Source: Mesocentrotus franciscanus (Eukaryota; Echinodermata; Echinoidea; Camarodonta; Strongylocentrotidae). Taken from it: 64,000 bases of DNA. Numbering within the stretch: position 1 is the stretch's first letter; each line of letters begins with the position of its first letter. The stretch is taken from positions 31,385,820-31,449,819 of the forward strand of contig CP137675.1 of the NCBI GenBank assembly GCA_037976565.1. The letters run 5' to 3'. Below the pieces are notes generated by a model, which searched no databases, was not told where the DNA came from, and worked only from the letters and a program-made list of their open reading frames with translations. The translations under genes and the position numbers were made by a program. Positions 11,743 to 23,434 of this stretch are shown piece after piece.

Positions 11743-11881
11743 ATGTCGTCAGAACCTATCCTAAGCGGCAGCAAGCTGACAGAAAAGATAGATATTCTAC
11801 GGGAAGAAGTGCTGACATATGAGCCAGGCAAGGTATCAACATGTGCAGATCGAGTTGAATTCCCGGAAAATCTTTATATAG
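11743..11881 (+). CDS. Exon 1 of GTPase copy 2
   Basis: It starts at ATG in ccaaaATGtcg and ends FPENLYI with donor atag/gtaacaat in phase 1. The N-terminal pattern (PGK...FPxNL) matches copy 3 residues 25-41. Confidence 0.75.
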
Positions 11882-14800
11882 GTAACAATCAAACAAATTT
11901 AATCTCGAAATGTTCTTGAACAAAAGTTCAACAAGCGGCATACTGATTTACCGTAGAAAATGAGGCGCAGTGTAAATAGCAGTTCAATATTGCTTTTCCT
12001 CAATTTATTACGTCAAGCCATCGTTGGAGAATCAGTGTGCAAAATTAGGCCCATTTACACTGCAAAAATCGGTGAAATTTCGGCAGGCGTTTCAAAAAAC
12101 TTTTTCAAATTTGGTTTTTCGTCGAAACACCGGAGTGTGAGAAAAATCGACGATTTTTGCTTGCAGTGTAAATGCATTTATTGTAACAATATTGCACGCT
12201 GATTCTCTATCGCCATCGGTTGAGTGAGGTAATATACTATACGGAGGAAGGGCAATATTCTAACAATATTCAACTCCATCAAAGAAAGGGAATAAAATAC
12301 ATTATTTTATTCTCTGGGAAAAGAGGCTAGGAAGTATAATAATTCCTTATATTGTGCATACTTAAGTACATTTAGTTATTAAATGAGCTTCTTGTGGCTA
12401 ATAATCTGTATTCTGCTTCGTACTCGTTTTTCTGGCGATTCCCCGATTCCCTCAGAAGACATTCTGCTTTCATTGACATTGCATAATTCATACCGACCAA
12501 CTTTTGACCATTTGGGTAATGTGTGTGGCTGGTGTCCGGTCGCGCTGGTTTGGCTGTGGTATAATACCTCACTCACGCTGCCAAACCGACTCCAAACCGA
12601 TTTTAAACCGACCGATCGATTTTCGGTCATCCGAGGTAATGTACATGCATGTTGCTGAGTCTTGTTCGGTCCCGTCGTTTGTGGCTGGGCTGTAACATTT
12701 TCACATTCGTCCGTACATTTTCTTTTCAAATATTAGGGCTCTTTGGCCGGACAGGATGCGGGAAGACGTCACTGATCAATTCACTCAAGTTTGCTGCCCA
12801 TGGCAAACTGCGACGATCACAATGGCAGCAGGCTGCAGGCCAGGAGAAGGCTGGAGGGCACACTATGTTCAGAAAGCTAGCTGATATTACCAAGAAGATT
12901 TTTGTGATCGACAATCGGGGTCTTGATGATCCAAATACTGAAAAAGCGATTGAAGAACTAGCCGCACAACTAGGTGAGGACTATTGACAGAGAGATCGAG
13001 AGAGAGAGAGAGAGAGAGGGAGAGAAGGAAAGGTAGCGGTCTCACCGCAAAACCGGCTCCACGCCGACTTCAAACCGACCGATTCTTGGTCATTCAGGGT
13101 TAGGTCATTTGTTTTTGTTGGGTGTGGTGTCCGTTTCGTTGGTGTAAGTGGGCATAAAACTTCTTAAATCGGTACAGTTCATTGTGATCAAACCACATAT
13201 TCATAGAATGTGCATCGAATCTTTCCAATTATTTTCTCTTTTCGAAGAGACTAACACACTGGTTGATGCAAGTGGTGAAGGACGGGGCCGTATTTTGTAA
13301 CTTCGGATCATTTAATTAATTGACTACTTCCTCCTCTCTGCCCCTTCCCTCCCCTTCCCTTCAACTTCCCACCCCTCATAAATATTGAAGCGGGCCGAAA
13401 AAAGAAGAAGGAGGAGGGGACGAGAAACTAGATTTTTTTTGCGGGGGCCTTAATTATACTATGCTCCATTTCTCGTTGATGTATCATGAGAAGAAACATT
13501 AATTATTTCGAACTTAAACACAGATCTGTCACGTCTGTGTTGAAAACCTGCATAATTCTAATAACGATATTGACCATTTTAGAATCACCAAACGCAGAGG
13601 CATCGGTTCTACGACTTATGATCCGGCGACAATAGCTTATTGGTAATTTCCCACACACGTCCAACACTATTACCAGCCCTAACTCTAATCCTAAACCTAC
13701 TCTAAATCCCCATAACAATAACCAAATTTTATTGACAAAATAAAGCAAGGAGCAACTAAGGCAAGATTGCCGGGTTATATACGAACAATCTGTTAATATT
13801 GTCAGCAAATTAGAATCTTGTGTTTTAGCCGTGGCAAAAACTGGGAACATGTTTTCCTCTCTGATTTCGGTGGTTTACTTGTTAGAATACACGCATACAA
13901 AAAAAAAAAAAAAAAAATCGGCTGTTAATTGTTTTTCTTGTTATTAAACACACGCGCACCATTAAGTTCTTAACAGAATGTGACTTACTTTCTGACTCTC
14001 AATTCGGTTTTCCCAAAAAATATACAACAACTCACGGAATGCTCATATTTGTATAAATAGAGTCGTTAAAGCAATTGATGATTATTCCAACCATTACAAT
14101 ATACCGAGACTTCGACACTATAGATCACGAAATTTTAATATATAAACTCTCGCACTATGGTGTAAAAGGAAAGGACTTGGAGTGGTCTAGGAATTCCGTG
14201 CAAGACTGGGCCCAATTTGTCTCAGTCAATAATTGCGAATCAACTGTCAGACATATAACATGTGGTGTACCACAAGGGTCGTTACTCGGTCCGCTGCTCT
14301 TTATTTTATACATAAATGATCTTAAAATTGCATCTACCATCTTATCATTAATCTTATTTGTAGATGACACTAACATATTTTATCTCATCGTGACCCACAA
14401 CTTTTACTAGATACTGTTAACTATGAACCTACTTTAAACAATGAATGGATCCAGGCAAACGAACTCTCCTTGAATATTAAAAAAAACAATTACATGTTAT
14501 TTAGCAATATTATTGACTCACTTCCGGGTGAAGTATTCATAAATGGAGTAGCCCTTGACTGTGTAAAATCTACAAAATTTCTTGGAATATACATTGAAAA
14601 CATATTATCGTGGAAAACACACATCGATAATCTCTCCCAACTTGTTTCACGAAATATTGGTGTTATAAACAAATTTAGACTTCAAATCCCTTACAAAATA
14701 CTATTATGTCTTTACTCAACCCTAATACTGCCGTACTTACATTATAGAATTCTTGCTTGGGGTAATTCAAATACCACATATATTAGTATAATACTTCTTT

Positions 14801-17800
14801 TACAGAAACGTGTACTCGGAATGATAAATAATGCTATCTACTGCTCACATACTGACCCTTTAATTTTGAAAGACAAACGTTTAAACGTTAAAGATTTATA
14901 CCTTTGAAATTTTGTTAATTTCTATGTTTTGTTAATGTATTGTTTTTCATGTGAAATAAAAGAAACTAAACTAAAAACTGAAACTGAAGGCTAACTTGTT
15001 GACTAACACGTGGTTCGACTCCCCCATACATGATTGAGGCCCCCGGTCAGTGATGAGTATCTCATTCATTTAATGACAACCGTGTGCTTACTCTACTCAG
15101 ATGGAAAACGAGGTTACTCTGAGTGTATAGAGTGGCAGAGAGCTAGCGATGATCTCAAGGATGAAGACCTGGATCTTAGCGACCTCGATTTTAATTTTGG
15201 ACATCCAATTGGATGTGCTGCCTTTGTTTTCAGGTAAGCAAATACGTGCCAAAAGGGATTATACCCGTCGCACACGAGGCGTCATTCCCATATAGTCATT
15301 ACCTGCAAATCATGTGAAGGGAATTAGCCCTTTTTGTCAATCTACATTACTCGTCCTGACTACAATATCACTTTCTCATGGTGTGCCATAGACCGCGCCA
15401 GTTGCTGACGCAGTCCTATGTCACACAAATGGTGCTTCGTGTGCATGCAGCTAGTATTATTGGAAACAGTGCTGCGCAGTCGTGCCGATAAACTTTCAAG
15501 TTGAAGTTTTTAGACTGACTCCAAATCGACCGACAACTACATCTGGCTATGGTTACCCGGTAGGAAGAAGTTCCTCGAATGCTTTAGTATCTCGCGGTGG
15601 CTAAGCTATAGCCGGGGTTATAGTGTGCTACCTTGTATTAAGCGCAATATTGTATATTCATTGAGCTGCGCTATATAAATGAACACTTAAAAACAGATGG
15701 TTATTTTTGAGGTAATGTAATTTCAGTATTCGGTCTATTGTTTGTCTTATTTCAGTATGATGTCGGTAATGGCGGTGTAACTCGGGTATAATAAGAGAGA
15801 CAATGCTAAGAAGAGGATTTAATAAACAAATAGAATGATACAGTATCAGTGCCATATTGCATTATGCTGGCATGTCAAGTCCATCTCTAATAACTCCTTA
15901 ATGCAACATTAATTTCGAGAACAAACATTATCCGTCCTTCTCCTTTACCCTGATTTCCTTCTTCTCAAAAATAAGATGTCGTAATCTCTCTCTTTTGATA
16001 CCTTCCACAGCGCCCGGCATGACATAGATACTAATACTAATGGACTAGCTGAGGTCATTGACTTCCTACATGGCCACCAGGGTAAGATGTTATCATCCAT
16101 ATTTGTACTTATTATTCATTCCATTATCCACACATTTGCCCAAGTTTTGTTCGAGACCCTGTCCAAACTGACATTTTGTGTGTGTGGGTGCGTGTGAAAT
16201 AATACTGAGAGAAAATGTACGAGTTCATTCTTAAATGTATTGGACGATTACCTCTTCAAACAGGCAAGCTTAATCATCTCCAGAGATTTTAACATTCGTG
16301 TCGGTACAACGTCATCAGATGCCAGAGGGCTCATTGATCTTCTTAATGCATATGGCCTTGAGCAACACATCCAACAGTCTGTCATATATACGCGGTCATA
16401 CACTGGACCGCTAATCTCACTGAAAGAAAGACTGACACCACAGTGCTGTCCGACATCAACGTCATCGATGGTATTTCGGACCACTCAGCCATTGCCTGTA
16501 ACATGCCCACAGTAAGCCCGCAAACTTCACGAAAGATTGCGGTGTCACGTAACACCCAGTCAATACAGCCAAGCCGCTTTGTTGAGGATTTGGGTGAAGC
16601 TTCGTTGATGGAGAAGGGCACAATGAGCAACGCGGACCTTACTGTCAGCAACTTCTCAACTCTGATGGTTACCCTAAATTTGCATCTTCCTGTCCAAGAA
16701 CGTTCAGTGACTGTTCGTCCAAACAATCAGACCATCACCAGTGACTCGTCAAACCGTGCAGTGTTAGAATCAGTGATGCCATGTTTCAAGCAAGGCATCT
16801 TGCCTACGGTGTCCCCCAGGATCGGTAGAATCTTCAGCCTGTGGGTAGCATCATCAAGGCATACAACATCAGATACCGCTGTTACACAGATGACATACAG
16901 CTGTATGTGTCGTTTCTGCCAACCTGTGCTGCAATGTCATCGGCTGCAAAGCAAATGGAGACGTGCATCAAGGACATCAACAGATGGATGGACGCGTCTG
17001 GTCTGAAACTCAATCATCAGAAGTCAGTGTTAATCACCTTGGGCTCAAGGAAAATACTGAACAAAGTTGCCACAAAGGACTTTGGCATCCATGTAGGAAT
17101 TAACAACATCTACCCATCTTCCAAAACTCGCAATCTTGGCGTTATCTTCGACACCAGCATGTCCTTCAATGATTATGTTTCTCATATATGAAGGTCTATA
17201 CGATACCAACTTCGCAACCTTAGCTTTGTCCGCAAGCACCTGACCCGAAATGCAACTGAACAACTAGTCCACGCCCTTATCTCTTCTCGTCTTCCCAACA
17301 ACAGCTAGCTAAACGTCAACGCCTTCAGAACTCTGCAGCTAGACTGGTAACCCTCACCAAGAAAGCCTGTCCAAAACACCTGCCAGTTCTTCAGTCTCTT
17401 CACTGGTTACCCATCGAAAAGCGAATCACCTTCAAATCTCTGTTGCTGGTCTACCACGCAGTCCATAACTCCTCACCAATCTATCTACAGAACTCGATCC
17501 AGGCATACCAACCCTCTCGCAGACTAAGATCATCAGACTCTTTGCTTATTCAAGTTCCCCGATCCCACTCTTGGGGGACCACAGCTTTTCCCAAGCAGGC
17601 TCATTTCTCTTGAACAATCTTCCACTTCTTCTTCGCCAAGCTTCCTCCGCTAGTTCTTTAAAAAAAATGCTCAACACATATCTGTTCACTTTGTAATTCT
17701 GTTTCATTGAACTGAAAGTAGCTTCTTACCCTGTTTGTAAAACTTAAAGTCAGCCTTAAGTTAATCATATTGTAATTCTTACTAGATGTTTCCTTAGGTT

Positions 17801-19213
17801 ACCTACGTTAATCACACTGTGATTTCAATCATTTTATTTGAAATTTGTTCTGTATTTTAGGCTTATTTTTTCCTTGTTGCTTAAACTATTATAGTTATAA
17901 AGTATTCATAATGTTGTATTGTATATGCTTTAGGTTCAATATGTTAATGTTGTATAGATATATTGTACCTTCCCTTGTATTCGTATTTGCATTTGCATAT
18001 ATAGCGCCATGAGCGTCATGCCTGACGGACCTGGTGCGCTTTATAAGAAGCCACCATTATTATTCATTATTATTATAGTGTACGACGACCAAGACTTTCT
18101 TTTTAGAAATCAACCTAAGGCAATTGCATTAGTCTTGTGTGCTACCTATTTAAATGTGCAAACATGACATCGTCATGACATAATCCTAGTATGATCCCTG
18201 TCTGTAATGCGATAGGTAATTTAAATCGCCCTTGATTTGATTTCTTGAAAGTCTCTATGATTGTGTTGACCATTGTAGAGAATAATTTAAATAAATGATT
18301 TGGTTAACACCCTACAAGCGTATTACGTGAAGCCGATGTACGCTCCGTCACTCAATTGCATGCCCATGACAAAAATGTTACATCTTGCAAAATCTGGATG
18401 AGCCACTTTTCTGCTCCCCAACCACCTTAAAAATGATGAAATAGCCTTTTGTTGCAAAGCATTTCATAAGCAAAATTGAATATTGACTGAATACTTCTTT
18501 TGCATACCGATCAAGTTCCAATACAAACGGAGTATAAACAGGGGATTAGGGCATGACAAACAAAACCGATACCAGATCGAAGTATCATTTTTCATGTGAC
18601 CATATATAATCCATTTTGTGAAGTTTTTGACATTATCTAGGACGTGTTCAAATTTTAATATTTTTTCTCTGCTGTATTGATCTACTCTCTTAAATTCTCT
18701 CCGATGTCCTATCTCTTTGGCAATCTAGGACGCTACCCGGTGGCTATCATAACTCATGTTGATGCCGCAGAGAAGAACCACGTGGATGATCTCAAGACTG
18801 TCCTGCGGGTCTCTGGGGTCAGCAACATTTTCGAAGTGGCAAACCTGACCACAGAGAATTTTTTTTTGGAGGAGCCCTACCAGCACAGTCTGCTTTCTCT
18901 CCTGGAGCGGTGCATGACGGAAGGAGATTCGACTCTCATCTCCAAGCATTACCAGCGCAAGGAGCAACAGCGCGAGAATGAGATTGAGAGGAGGCGGGAA
19001 GAGAAGAGACGTAAGCAAGAGGAGGAGCGAATTGCAGAAGAATGTCGACACAAGGCTGAGAAGGAGCGCATTGAGAGAGAGAATCAGATGAGATGGGAGT
19101 TGGAGGAGCAAAGACGTGCGATTGAGAAGGAACGGGAATGGGCTGAGAGGCAGGAGAGAGAAGGTGGGAGGAAGAGAGGGATCGACGCCACCAAGAAGCC
19201 ATTAATAGGCTAG
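11743..19213 (+). CDS. IFI44-like P-loop GTPase, copy 2 (five exons, 354 aa, frameshifted tail)
   Basis: Exons 11743-11881, 12737-12973, 15101-15233, 16011-16081 and 18729-19213 join in phase to 354 residues. Motifs: G1 GRTGCGKT at about residues 50-57; a conserved Thr in GGHTMFRK as G2 candidate; G3 DNRG at about 105-108; G4 THVD at about 202-205; then a Glu/Arg/Lys coiled coil. An acidic loop (DLKDEDLDLSDLD) follows G3. The last exon stops at 19211-19213, but copy-1-like sequence continues in another frame to 19290, so the tail has been frameshifted. Family knowledge: IFI44-type proteins are cytosolic and interferon-induced in vertebrates. An immune role here is inferred. A GIMAP-like GTPase is an alternative. 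Confidence 0.75.
12026..12207. mobile_element. Nested foldback element in intron 1 of copy 2
   Basis: The inner inverted repeat is tttacactgcaaaaatcg (12054) with cgatttttgcttgcagtgtaaa (ending 12172). Outside it a second pair is ggagaatcagtgtgcaa (12026) with ttgcacgctgattctct (ending 12207). No protein is encoded. Confidence 0.7.
12208..12736. other. Intron 1 of GTPase copy 2, remainder
   Basis: No coding signal. A repeated phrase (accgactccaaaccga...accgaccgat, about 12580-12620) recurs at about 13055-13085 and 15515. Confidence 0.4.
12737..12973 (+). CDS. Exon 2 of GTPase copy 2: P-loop and G3
   Basis: The acceptor is aaatattag and the donor is actag/gtgagg. The exon is 237 bases, phase 1 to phase 1. 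It holds GRTGCGKT and FVIDNRGL. Confidence 0.85.
12988..13030. repeat. GA microsatellite
   Basis: A (ga)n run directly after the exon 2 donor. Confidence 0.8.
13031..14059. other. Intron 2 of GTPase copy 2, left part
   Basis: No exon is recognised. There is a poly-A run at 13901-13917. The frame at 13503-13850 on the minus strand has no recognisable domain. Confidence 0.4.
14060..14990 (+). mobile_element. CR1/Jockey-type LINE fragment, reverse transcriptase (decayed)
   Basis: Two frames (14075-14410, 14470-14907) carry FDTIDHEIL, GVPQGSLLGPLLFILYINDL and FVDDTNIFY (the catalytic DD is kept), then FLGIYIENILSWKTHI and LYSTLILPYLHY. The frames are offset, so the element is broken. It ends in an (aaact)n tail at about 14960-14990. 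It sits in intron 2 of GTPase copy 2. Confidence 0.8.
15101..15233 (+). CDS. Exon 3 of GTPase copy 2
   Basis: The acceptor is ctactcag and the donor is ttcag/gtaagc. It encodes DGKRGYSECIEWQRA through GHPIGCAAFVF. Confidence 0.85.
15234..15539. other. Intron 3 of GTPase copy 2, first part
   Basis: It aligns with copy 1 downstream of 1236. No exon is seen. Confidence 0.4.
15545..15695 (+). mobile_element. SINE body fragment
   Basis: acccggtaggaagaagttcctcgaatg and gcgctatataaatgaac resemble the body of the SINE at 60019-60300. The tRNA-like head is missing, and copy 1 lacks it at the matching place. Confidence 0.5.
16011..16081 (+). CDS. Exon 4 of GTPase copy 2 (71 bases)
   Basis: The acceptor is ccttccacag and the donor is cagg/gtaagatg. 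The length is conserved in all three paralogues. Confidence 0.85.
16200..18075 (+). mobile_element. L2/CR1-type LINE, internally deleted, in intron 4 of copy 2
   Basis: An endonuclease piece (about 16270-16520: RDFNIRVGTTSSDARG, then GISDHSAIACN) is followed by a jump into the reverse transcriptase (YTDDIQLYVS in place of YADD; 16841-17191). A C-terminal part follows to about 17690 (QRLQNSAARLVT, LHWLPIEKRITFK). The 3' end is gcgctttataagaagcc with an (att)n tail. Copy 1 lacks it. Confidence 0.8.
18076..18728. other. Intron 4 of GTPase copy 2, right part
   Basis: It aligns with copy 1 from about 1910 to 2036 and from 3541 to 4249, minus the LINE and MITE of copy 1. Confidence 0.5.
18729..19213 (+). 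CDS. Exon 5 of GTPase copy 2: G4 and truncated coiled coil
   Basis: The acceptor is caatctag. It opens GRYPVAIITHVDAAE. The frame leaves the copy 1 pattern near 19165-19172 and stops after KKPLIG. Sequence matching the copy 1 tail continues in another frame to a TAA at 19288-19290. Confidence 0.85.
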
Positions 19214-19709
19214 AGGCGGAAAAGCAGGCGGAGATCCGCCGAATCGTAGAAGCTAATAATAATGACGAAGGTGATTGTAAAATAATTTAATGTACACTGC
19301 TGCCATTTAAAGAATAATACATGAATCAAATGCCCGTTGTAAGAGAGACGTTATTAGCCTGACGTAGAACTGCGTCAACGATCGGCGAGTGTTTGCCACG
19401 CCATGTGAGGGATACGTCGTAAAACATGATTGCAAATTAAATAAACAGTGCACCCACTGTCGTAAATAGTAACTGACTTCACATCCTTGATTAGGGGCAA
19501 GCAATAACGCGATCAAACGACGCGACGCCTCGTGTACAATGGACCTATTACGTTTCAACGTATACACAACCATTTTCCAATTATCTGACTTGTCCATACT
19601 AGAAGATCCTTAATACTATTTTTGTTTTAAAGGTATACAATTTTTCTGGTTTTAAACCAGATCAGTCATTTGAATCAATAAAACATATTGTAGTTATAGT
19701 TATGATGAA
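19214..19709 (+). other. Frameshifted coding remnant and 3' flank of copy 2
   Basis: 19214-19290 continues the copy 1 tail in a different frame (ANNNDEGDCKII-stop). The rest is 3' flank similar to 4810-5229. Confidence 0.6.
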
Positions 19710-19915
19710 GCCATTTGTTGCACCCATACCGACATCCCTAGAGCATGCTGCAGGAATAACTTGTATATATCTCTAATCTCGATGCAAAGAAGACTGTCGA
19801 GATATCGCCTTGAATCAAGATCCTGAAGATGGGAACCACCGACATGATTTTTCCACAGATGGCACCCAACTTGAAACAAGTTACTTGAAACAAGTATCTT
19901 GTTTATCTTTGTAGC
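19710..19915 (+). pseudogene. Old LINE reverse-transcriptase relic, duplicate of 5230-5425
   Basis: The same sequence as 5230-5425 with more indels, including a repeated acttgaaacaagt word. Confidence 0.55.
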
Positions 19916-20664
19916 TGACAGCATGACTGTCATGACAGATTTTCTAACACCCTTCTGTGGCAATCTAACATGCAGCAAGTACTAAGGTGCGACCAGGTTT
20001 ACTCAATTGCTCCCAGTGTCCAGTAAAAATGGGCTGCGGATAAACACATTGTTTATAAATAGTTTTGATATAATCATATCTTGATTATACTTCGAACACA
20101 TGTTTTGTATATATATAATTATATTTAACACGATGAAAGCTCCCTGGATTTCTCTATTTTTCCTGTTTATCCATTTTTGTTTATTATATGTTGATTGTCT
20201 GTTATAGCCTCGTATTTCATATAATAATATCTTACAGTGAATGTATCATTACATGTTTTCAAATGTATTTCGTAAATTGTGAACAATTTAGCCATTGGCT
20301 GCCATTCACAAATTATCACAATAAACAAATAATTAAATAGATAGATAAATGAATAAGTATTATATCATCTGTATGTACTGCCAAAGAAAAATATCGAGCT
20401 TCTTGGCGAACTTTTTTGTAAATTTGTTTTGTATATGTATTTGCTATGATGAGAACCATTTAAAACAAGTTTGTACACATGAATACATAATATAATAAAA
20501 TGATTACATTTTGAATACATAGTAAATGTGTTTACTCAGATCCATAAAGAACACTTTTTGTTGTTTGTATATTAGTTGTAATACCCTGTCTGCATTATAT
20601 ATTTGGAAGAAAAATGAAAAGGACAGTGTTGAGAATTAGGTGTTCAGAAGTTTCCATGATGAGC
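19916..20664. other. AT-rich flank shared with copy 1
   Basis: It aligns with about 5972-6654. No gene is seen. Confidence 0.4.
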
Positions 20665-20697
<33 letters not shown>

Positions 20698-20880
20698 GTG
20701 ATGATGATAAAGATGATAATGATAATGATTATGATGATGATTATGATGATGATAATAGTGATGATGACGATGACGACGATGATGATAAAGATGATAATAA
20801 TAATAATACCAATTATGATGTCAATAACTCTAATAATGATGGTGATGATGATAATGATGATGAATTTGACAACGATAATT
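20665..20880. repeat. ATG/GAT microsatellite, duplicate of 6655-6932
   Basis: gatgatgat runs with occasional gac and aat. Confidence 0.9.
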
Positions 20881-21029
20881 ATGTAGACATGTAAAAGGTA
20901 CATTACCCGTAGTGCATCTAAACACAGGATTATCAAATAAATTAATGAACTAATAGAGGAATTACAAAACCATATACATGCACTGATAATATGCGCATCA
21001 TACAAGTAGACTTTTCTATATGTAAATGT

Positions 21030-21175
21030 AATCTCTGTCTGTCTAGTCTCTGTCCGTCTTTATCCCTCCCTACCTATCTCTCTCTCTCTTTCTCTCTATG
21101 CCCCTGTCTCTATCTCTGTCTCCTTCTTTATCTCTTTGTCTCTTTATCTATCTCTCTCATGATCTCTCTTTCCTA
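21030..21175. repeat. CT-rich simple repeat, duplicate of 7085-7240
   Basis: A ctctgtctgtct/tctctct tract. Confidence 0.8.
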
Positions 21176-21442
21176 ATGCTGTCCACTTCTCTATTCTCTC
21201 TCACTTAGCTTTCCAAATTTTCGTTCCATCTACGTATACAAATCAACAGTCCAAATGTTCGCTGCCTATGTCGTTTCTCCGAATACTTTCTTTTCCTTAA
21301 AACTAAATGATCATTCCCTTGCAAGAAAAACACAGTGGGTGCATCTGGAAAGTTATTTTCCAACATGTATTTATTGTGAACTTACCGTAACACATGGTTA
21401 ATACAGTACACTTTACACATCTGTAAAAGGTGCATGCATGCA

Positions 21443-21468
21443 ATATATATATATATATATATATATAG
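21443..21468. repeat. (AT)n dinucleotide run
   Basis: atatatatat; the left duplicate has only a short version at about 7440. Confidence 0.8.
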
Positions 21469-22068
21469 ACATATAAACACATTTACTATAGTTAAGCCAA
21501 TTGGTATCTTTGTATTACTTACACAAAGAATATATCTTTAACTTGAGGTATTTTGAATGAAGTCATAGTAGGTCGTATAAAGATGATAAAAATAAATCAA
21601 TAATATCCATACAAATCCTGCTAGCCCAAAACCTTTCATACGAATAGTAACTTCATATTTTTGCAGAGTTATCACAACTTCTTAGACTAACATAAAACAA
21701 ATGTCTGATGTCTCCTTTATGTAAAAGGGCATTTTACATTAACCCTCTCCACCCATAACCTTAAAGATTTGATATGTTAGTATATGTAAAAGTATTCTAC
21801 ACAAGTGCGATAAAAGCATATTCTCCTTTGTTCATAAGCACAGGAAAACGCAGTTACATTTAAAGCAATGGTTCTCTTCTCTTGTTATCATTCGTATCCT
21901 TTAACACAAAGTCTAAGTTATCAAAAGATGATTCATTGAAAACAAGGACGTGCAAATGTGACAATCTTGCTGCTGGCGAGAAGTTGTAGTTCCCCCTTGG
22001 AATATCTCTCTAAAATGTTCTCAAAATATATTGTTGACATGTTGAATATGCAAAATAATGCTAAAATA
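21469..22068. other. Non-coding flank
   Basis: It aligns with the left duplicate up to about 21780 and is unmatched after that. No gene is seen. Confidence 0.35.
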
Positions 22069-22277
22069 TACACTGCAAATTCGTTGTGTATTAAAAAACG
22101 ACTTTGCACAACAGTTGGGTGGTTTACTCCTTACAAAGGGGTTCTGTTAAATTGTGTTAAAAGACAGTTGTGTAATTTTTTTTGTACACAACTTAACACA
22201 ACCCCTGTGTAAGGAGTGAACCACCCAACTGTTGTGTAAAGTCGTTACACAACGTTACACAACGAATTTGCAGTGTA
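22069..22277. mobile_element. Long-armed foldback MITE with TA ends
   Basis: The left arm tacactgcaaattcgttgtg is mirrored by cacaacgaatttgcagtgta. Arm similarity extends about 95-100 bp (including cagttgggtggttyactcctta), leaving a short loop. TA at both outer edges suggests a Tc1/mariner-type target. Confidence 0.85.
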
Positions 22278-23217
22278 CAGTGTGCTCTGTGAATGTGGCT
22301 ACATTATATTAAAGATCATCTCAATTAAAAAAAAAAAAAAAATCTTCTTTTTTTTAAATAATGAAAACCCCAAATTGTTAAAGGCCTCCCGTCAATTTTC
22401 AATCTTAAACTGTTTATTAATCAAAACATTTACTGCCTAAATCAAGTGAAACAAAAATGACATAATTTTCTTTGCTGTTTTTTTTTCTAGAACTATTACA
22501 ATTGTTTTACCGGTAGGCAATGGTTTCAATAATGTGGCGAAAAGTAGAGCTTTTTGTAGAGAGAAGTCGATTATAGTTTGCTTGTTGATGGTATCGCCCA
22601 AGACTTAACAACATTTCATATATCAGCCTTGTTTAGTGTGGCCCGTTTCTAAATATTCCCATGAAACTATTTTAAACAAATCGTCTTCAATGCATATAGT
22701 TACCGTTAAGTTGTCTTGTGAATGAACTATGCTTTTATGATTTATATTCATCTTTTCTTGACAAACAAAACTACAGCATGCATGCAAGATAAGAACAGTA
22801 GCAAGAATGGCTTTGTCTGCGAGGTATCACACTCAGTATTACAGAATGGCTATTTCGGCTCGGCCGGTACCTTGCACAAACGATAGGTACATTAGTCCAT
22901 TCCATATGTCCATACAAATACTCTATGCGCACTCTAAAAACGGAAGTGTTAAGTCAGCATTTAATTAAACCAAGTGATACACCGTTTCAAAATGAAGGTT
23001 TTAATTCTGCTGGATGCAACCACAATGGTGTTGGAATTGGATCCAGCAGTATAAATGATGAGATGCAACATTTTGAATGGTTGTCACTTCTTGGCCATTA
23101 AACGGTGATTAGACAATAAGACTTTAGTTCGTGGAGATCACAATGAACCTGAATATCATCTACAACGACTTGATCACATACTGTGGTATTCGTGTTGGGA
23201 TGCGATGACCATGCTGA
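22278..23217. other. Intergenic, no clear gene
   Basis: There is a poly-A run near 22330. The block has no match in the left duplicate. Confidence 0.3.
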
Positions 23218-23434
23218 CCTTGAGAAGCTCACCGAGACGAGAGATCGTCCTCATGTCTTTAGGAGGTTCGACGAAAGCCGGAGAGGCGCCCTCTCCGCCA
23301 AAGTCCAATAGGACGTTCACATTAGATCTCGGGATGAAACGAGATGGGTCCAAGGGGCGTGCAGGCTGTCGGGGAGCCGCGTTGTCGAATGTGTGTCTGA
23401 AGGGGATGCCGTGGTGAAAGGGGATGGGGGGAGG
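23218..23434 (-). other. Possible coding exon, unrecognised
   Basis: This GC-richer stretch is open on the minus strand and reads SNVNVLLDFGGEGASPAFVE. A possible acceptor (ggccag before TGGACT) and a donor (ctcg/gtgagc) frame it. I recognise no family and cannot link it to a second exon in phase, so it may be a relic. Confidence 0.25.

Noticed and set aside
18725..19202. Minus-strand Leu/Ser-rich frames
   Set aside because: They are antisense shadows of the coiled-coil exon of GTPase copy 2.
20595..21005. Long Ile-rich frame on the minus strand
   Set aside because: The same microsatellite in the duplicate copy.
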